Shown one piece after another: positions 59,490 through 64,000 of a stretch of DNA of 64,000 bases. The position numbers and the translations under genes are program-made. The notes below the pieces were generated by a model. It saw only the letters and a list, made by a program, of their open reading frames with translations, ran no database searches and had not been told where the DNA came from. The DNA lies in the NCBI GenBank assembly GCA_028752905.1, contig JAQNBH010000012.1, positions 23,893,816 to 23,957,815 on the forward strand, in the 5' to 3' direction. The DNA is from Cladorhizidae sp. MBARI D1340-BT2 (Eukaryota; Porifera; Demospongiae; Poecilosclerida; Cladorhizidae). How positions within the stretch are numbered: the stretch's first letter is position 1; every line of letters starts with the position of its first letter.

Positions 59490-61330
59490 CAGCAACAACA
59501 GCAATACAGAGCAATGAGTGCATTACTTGTGTGAATGTACCAATAGATACGTCTACTTATAATACAACTATAAATAAGAAACATATGGATGTTAATATAT
59601 CCAGCATATCATAAACTCTGGTTGTTTAGGAACACATCTAACCTAACCAGCTAAACAGTAAACAACATTACTAAATAAATCCACACCCATTAAATCTGCC
59701 TAATATAGCCGACCTAGATTTTTCTAAAGAGGTTCAGTTAGATGATGGAAGCAGGGAGGTGCATGTTCCACATACCTACACCCATAATTATACTCCAGCA
59801 TTATACAGAAAGCTCTAATTATGTGTCATGAAAAAATTATTCTTAATCTGCTGAAACCCATAAATAGAAATTGTTCCATCATGTATGTGATGCAACAATA
59901 AAAAATAGAATAATACCAAGCCAGCCTAAGGTAGTGCAGCAATGAGGACCTGGAAGGCCACGGAAAGTTGTTGCTGTTCCTCACCTAACAGTAGCTGCTA
60001 CAGCTATGGACTCAAGCTCAGACAGAGATGGTGACTTTTAAGCTTTTCAGTTCATGAAGCGAGCAAGAGTGACATAGAAAGGTAAGCACAGAATCTAGCT
60101 AGAGATGAGGAAACTGTACTTTCATGAAGACTGTCATGTTACGAAACCATTACATTTTACTTCACCCATTGGAGGAGTCCATATACTCTGATACACATGG
60201 TAGCCTTTATCAAAGTAAAAGGGAACGAAACTCTTGCAGCAACAACCACAGATTTAGTCGCAGAATTAGTATACAAAGAAAACTTAAATAGAGAAATTAT
60301 AGCTAGATTTAATCCAAGATTCATCATTAAAATTGATAATAGAATTTTGATACATAGTTAGGTAATGGCAACAATTGGAAAAGGAGTATAGAAAATGGTT
60401 GTTCCAGCTCAGTTTAGTGCACTATATATAGAGAATGAGTTCTGGGTTACTTTTATTGGAAAATGATCCCAACACCCTACTCTCTATATAGAGTGCACCA
60501 AGTAATCATAACACCTCGCTCTTGATACTATAAGACATCATAGAGGTCATCCAGAGAACTGTTATAGAGACTGGTTCTACAGAGGCTATGTGCAGGCCAC
60601 CCCACAGATACTAACCACAACCCCTCAACACTTCCAGTAATTCCTAGAAATGTCTACTGAAAACATTTATTTGTGTCCCACCTGGAGGCATCCCACTGTC
60701 AGCTGTTTTTGATTTTTGTTTTCATAGGGGGGGCTAGGTCTTCTTAGAATGATTCTGATGTAATTTCATAGAGAAATATCAGGCAGAGTAGCTGGCCTAG
60801 TCGGTGATTCAACACCCACTCTAGAATAGAGAGAAATAGGAGGCAGAGTAGCTGACTTGGTCAGTGATTAAAAAGCCACTCCTTGAAAAGGGTGAGTCAT
60901 CTATTTCAAGTGGTTTTTAAATGACTTTCTATACTTGTAACTATTCTTGTCATCTCGGCAAAATGGACAGCTCACTCAGCATGACTTGGCAAATATAAAA
61001 ATAGGATTACATCAACTGTATACAGATAGAGCTAAAGGGTATTTAGAAAGCTAAATATGTTTTTCATTGGGGTCAGACCTCTTCTAATCCAAGGCCACCT
61101 CCTTATGCTAGTGCTAGTGACTCGAATCAGACCTCCTTATGCTAGTGCTAGTGACTCGAATCAGAGAACTCAGAGACTGATTGCTCAGAAGACCACTTCC
61201 TAAAAAGCATTATGTATCTCAATCTACAGCTACTTCTGTAAAGTGCCTCTCTAAGTCTTGTCCACTTGTGAGTATCAGGATGTACACCATGAAATGGTAG
61301 GATTTATTCCCATGGCTTGAGCACAGTGAA
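59490..61330. other. Intergenic or intron of death-domain gene
   Basis: Holds a dispersed repeat at 59810-60110 related to 41040-41360, inverted phrases ACTATATATAGAGAATGAG / CTCTCTATATAGAGTGCAC near 60420-60490, and a 33-bp direct duplication CTCCTTATGCTAGTGCTAGT at 61100 and 61133. No exon supported. Confidence 0.5.
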
Positions 61331-62150
61331 GACCACCATGTGGTGCTCTGTAAGATATGCTGCAAAAGGGGGCAACCCCTCCAAAGAACTGGAGGAACAT
61401 GGATAACGAAGCCTTCAATCGGGGAAAAAAGCGAGCTCACTCCCATAGTGATGTTCATGTGCAGTCTTGTGAAGTAGAATCAGCAAGTTCCAGAGCAGAG
61501 GAGGAGGGAGCTAGTTCAACAGCTGCAGAATATAGGAGAGGAAGATAAGCATGGCCACATATTGCTGATACTACCAACTTTCACGGCTTAATTTTAAGAT
61601 AGGTGAAGACCTATAAACTAGTCGAGAGCGCTGCAAAAAAATCTAAATACACATCAAAAGATGCTATTGGAGAATTTATGTCAGCAATTCGCCAGTGGAT
61701 TGAGGAACTCCTCTTGAGTGTATTTATGGAGCAGAGTTCGATAATTTAATGGCTGATGAGTGTACAGACATTACTACAGTAGAAGAACTTCTATCTTCTG
61801 TTGTTGGTCTGAAAAGGGAGTAATAGTAGAGCACTTCATGAATATCATCATCACTTTAAAGAAGACTGATGCCAGCACTATACAGTCCACTCTGGTTGAT
61901 TTCCTATAGTGGAATAGTATACCACTCAGCATACTTGTGGGCATGGGGGTTAATGGGGCAACAACTTCCCGTGGAAAAAAAGTGGAGTTCAGAGTAGCTA
62001 CCAAAGAAGAATTCTCCTCATGCATTGTTTGTGCAGTGCCAATGCCAGATGCTTCAACTTGCCTGTGTTCAAACTGCTAACTCTACTCTAGAAATTAAGC
62101 ATGTATTTGACATCACTATGCCACTATTCCCCTAAAAGAAGTGAGTCACT
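61330..62150 (+). pseudogene. hAT transposase remnant, plus strand
   Basis: Degenerate frames give AIGEFMSAIRQWIEELL, NLMADECTDITTVEEL, VIVEHFMNIITLKKTDASTI and PLSILVGMGVNGATTSRGKK, matching the DE(C/S)TDI...EL-----VVEHF--...K-TDA--I...GMG-DGA-T--GK blocks of hAT-like transposases. Stops and shifts are frequent. Confidence 0.75.
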
Positions 62151-62379
62151 AGAAGAGATTCAGTGACTACTCGAGATGCCTGAGATTAAAACCCTTCAGA
62201 TACCCACTAGATAACACATGAACAGTGTGTAAAAGCAGTGCCACAGTGGTCGCCCTTAACAAAATATACTGAACAACACATGAGCCAGAAGCTCCAGGGC
62301 CAGATAAAGCCCTCTCCAAGCATTTAACTGTGGCAGATCTTTTTGTTAGATTATACTTTACCTCAAGTAACTAAGTTGA

Positions 62380-63492
62380 GCAGAACCCTTCAAGGTCTAA
62401 TTGATTTGACTGCAATATCAAGCCTGGTTGAGTCTACACTAACACTGAATGTTGCTGCAAATCCTGTAGCAAAGTAGGTCTTGCAGCTGTTGGATGAAGG
62501 TGACGATCTAGAGGCAGCTACTGAAATGAAAGTTACAATAGAAAATGTTACAAGCTTCTGGGCCTTATTTGCTATTAGTGCTGCTATGTGACAATCACAA
62601 TGAAGAGCAACTAAAGCTGGTTGCTTACATCGTAACCGTGACATCACTAAATTTCGTGCTCCCAACATTACATTGGCCCCATCTGTGCCTAATCCGACAA
62701 GATTATCATAAAGGAGGGTGGTGGATTCTTAAAAATGCTTATCGATTGCATTAAATAGCAGCTCTGCAGTTGCCCTCTCAACACTCTCTAGGGCAAAGCA
62801 GACACACCTCACCTGTCCTTGGATGTTATCGAAGAATCGAATCATAATGGCAGCTTGTGTTGTGTAATGGTAATATCAGTTGTCTCATCAGTTTGGAGGC
62901 TGTCTCTCCAACTGCTGTGGAAATAGTTTTCCAACAATCCTGGGCAATAACTTTCAACACAGCTGTTGCTTTACTACGACTGCACTTAAAATCTTTAGCA
63001 ATAGAAAAATCAGGAAACATCAACTTGAATAGTTTGGTCCAATGATCTCCCAATTGAAAGGCAAGATGGTGCTCTCCAAGGAAATATGCAAAGAGTACTT
63101 CTGCACAGATTACAGACTCCTCTCTTATTGGCCCAAAGTAGGACTGTAGAGGCAGTACACCCACACCATCTTTTTCTGAGTGTTTGTGTAATTTAGTTTC
63201 CTGATGTCTCCTGAAATCTCTAGTACCACCTCTTCCAAGGTTTATATCACAAGAGCACTTCATACAGAAGGCAAAAGAAGATCCCTTTCTCAAAGTTGAG
63301 GCCTAAGGGAAAGTCTTTGTATACTGTCTACGATAGACACACAATCGCTTTTTTTTCAGACTTAGAAGACCTGATAGATACAGAGATTTGACTGTCAATG
63401 TCAATTTGTGAAACCTCATTATCAGAGTCAGAATCCATATCTAAAGAATCTTCTTCTGGTAACCTTGAAGTACTGGGTTCTGAAGATGCCAT
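62380..63492 (-). pseudogene. hAT transposase remnant, minus strand
   Basis: Starts with an acidic N terminus (ATG near 63490), then a zinc-finger-like CMKCSCDINLGRGGTRDFRR (C-C...H-x4-H, 63293-62826), FAYFLGEHHLAFQLGDHWTK, and, after a gap, VMSRLRCKQPALVALHCDCH (62668-62390). It is a different subfamily from the plus-strand copy and runs towards it. Confidence 0.78.
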
Positions 63493-63594
63493 AGCTAACT
63501 CTCTCTGAACTTACTGTGAAATATTCTAACTCTTGCACAAATCAGGCTTTAAATACCCAACCAGATAGCTCATGCATGAGCATGCACATAGATC

Positions 63595-63760
63595 AAAGGG
63601 TTCTGGCTCTGCAGGCATAATCCTGCACAGACCTGGGTGACACAGGACAGTGCAGGAATATTCCTGCACAGACCAGGAGACCACATAATAACACAGGACT
63701 GTGCAGGAAGACCAAGTGACCACATAAATATTCATGCACAGACCAGGTGACCATCAAATG
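63595..63760. repeat. Degenerate tandem repeat near right edge
   Basis: Repeats of CCTGCACAGACCAGGTGACC and ACATAATAACACAGGACTGT. The last 240 bases of the window show no further feature. Confidence 0.75.
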
Positions 63761-64000
63761 ACCACACCCAGCTTATACCACAGAGAGTGGTTTAGAAATA
63801 GGCTGCACATGGTCTGATATGCATGAAATGTCAATGGTAAAAAATCCAAACAGTTCCGATAAAATCCAAATGGCAACACTGCATTGATTCTGTGGTTGTA
63901 ATAATTATGCTATAACACGCACTGTTCACACCCCCATTACTAAACTTAATTTCTATGAAAAGGCTGGGAGAAAAAGTGCCACAAAGGGTAGTTGGGAGCC

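Overview
This is eukaryotic, animal genomic DNA, shown by spliced genes with GT/AG introns, LTR and hAT transposons, large minisatellites, a SMAD-derived pseudogene (SMADs are known only from animals) and a death-fold gene. An early-branching invertebrate such as a sponge would fit, but the sequence alone does not settle the species.

The main gene is the 3' two thirds of PIKFYVE (FAB1), the phosphatidylinositol-3-phosphate 5-kinase of endosomes, on the + strand from 2181 to the stop at 44257. I trace 22 exons by reading phase and homology: the cysteine-rich region (2181-8210), a long variable linker (8636-23561) and the lipid-kinase domain (23983-44257). The FYVE, DEP and chaperonin-like parts would lie before the window. 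Nearly all junctions keep phase. The exceptions are an uncertain donor at exon 11 and an in-frame TGA in exon 2 where the family has cysteine.

The introns are swollen by tandem arrays with units of 16-98 bp. Several begin at, or within tens of bases of, a 5' splice site. The last intron (28395-44078, 15.7 kb) holds an old minus-strand LTR retroelement broken by a 35-bp satellite of about 93 copies. A second, younger LTR element (30495-35081) sits inside its integrase gene. The younger element has 396-bp LTRs about 99% alike, a tRNA-Leu-like primer site and a polypurine tract, but no integrase.

Downstream of PIKFYVE (44258-64000) there is no complete gene. The region holds remnants of two Ty3/gypsy-like elements, a SMAD retrocopy pseudogene fused through a 44-bp repeat to a + strand gypsy pol (50290-54775), a fold-back element inside that pol, and a 2465-bp hAT-type element with a perfect 8-bp target duplication (55447-57911). 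It also holds the last three exons of a minus-strand death-domain gene (58987-59486) and two decayed hAT transposases facing each other (61330-63492).

The long open frames at 11219-12359, 16333-17882 and 26523-27988 are tandem-repeat artefacts, not proteins.
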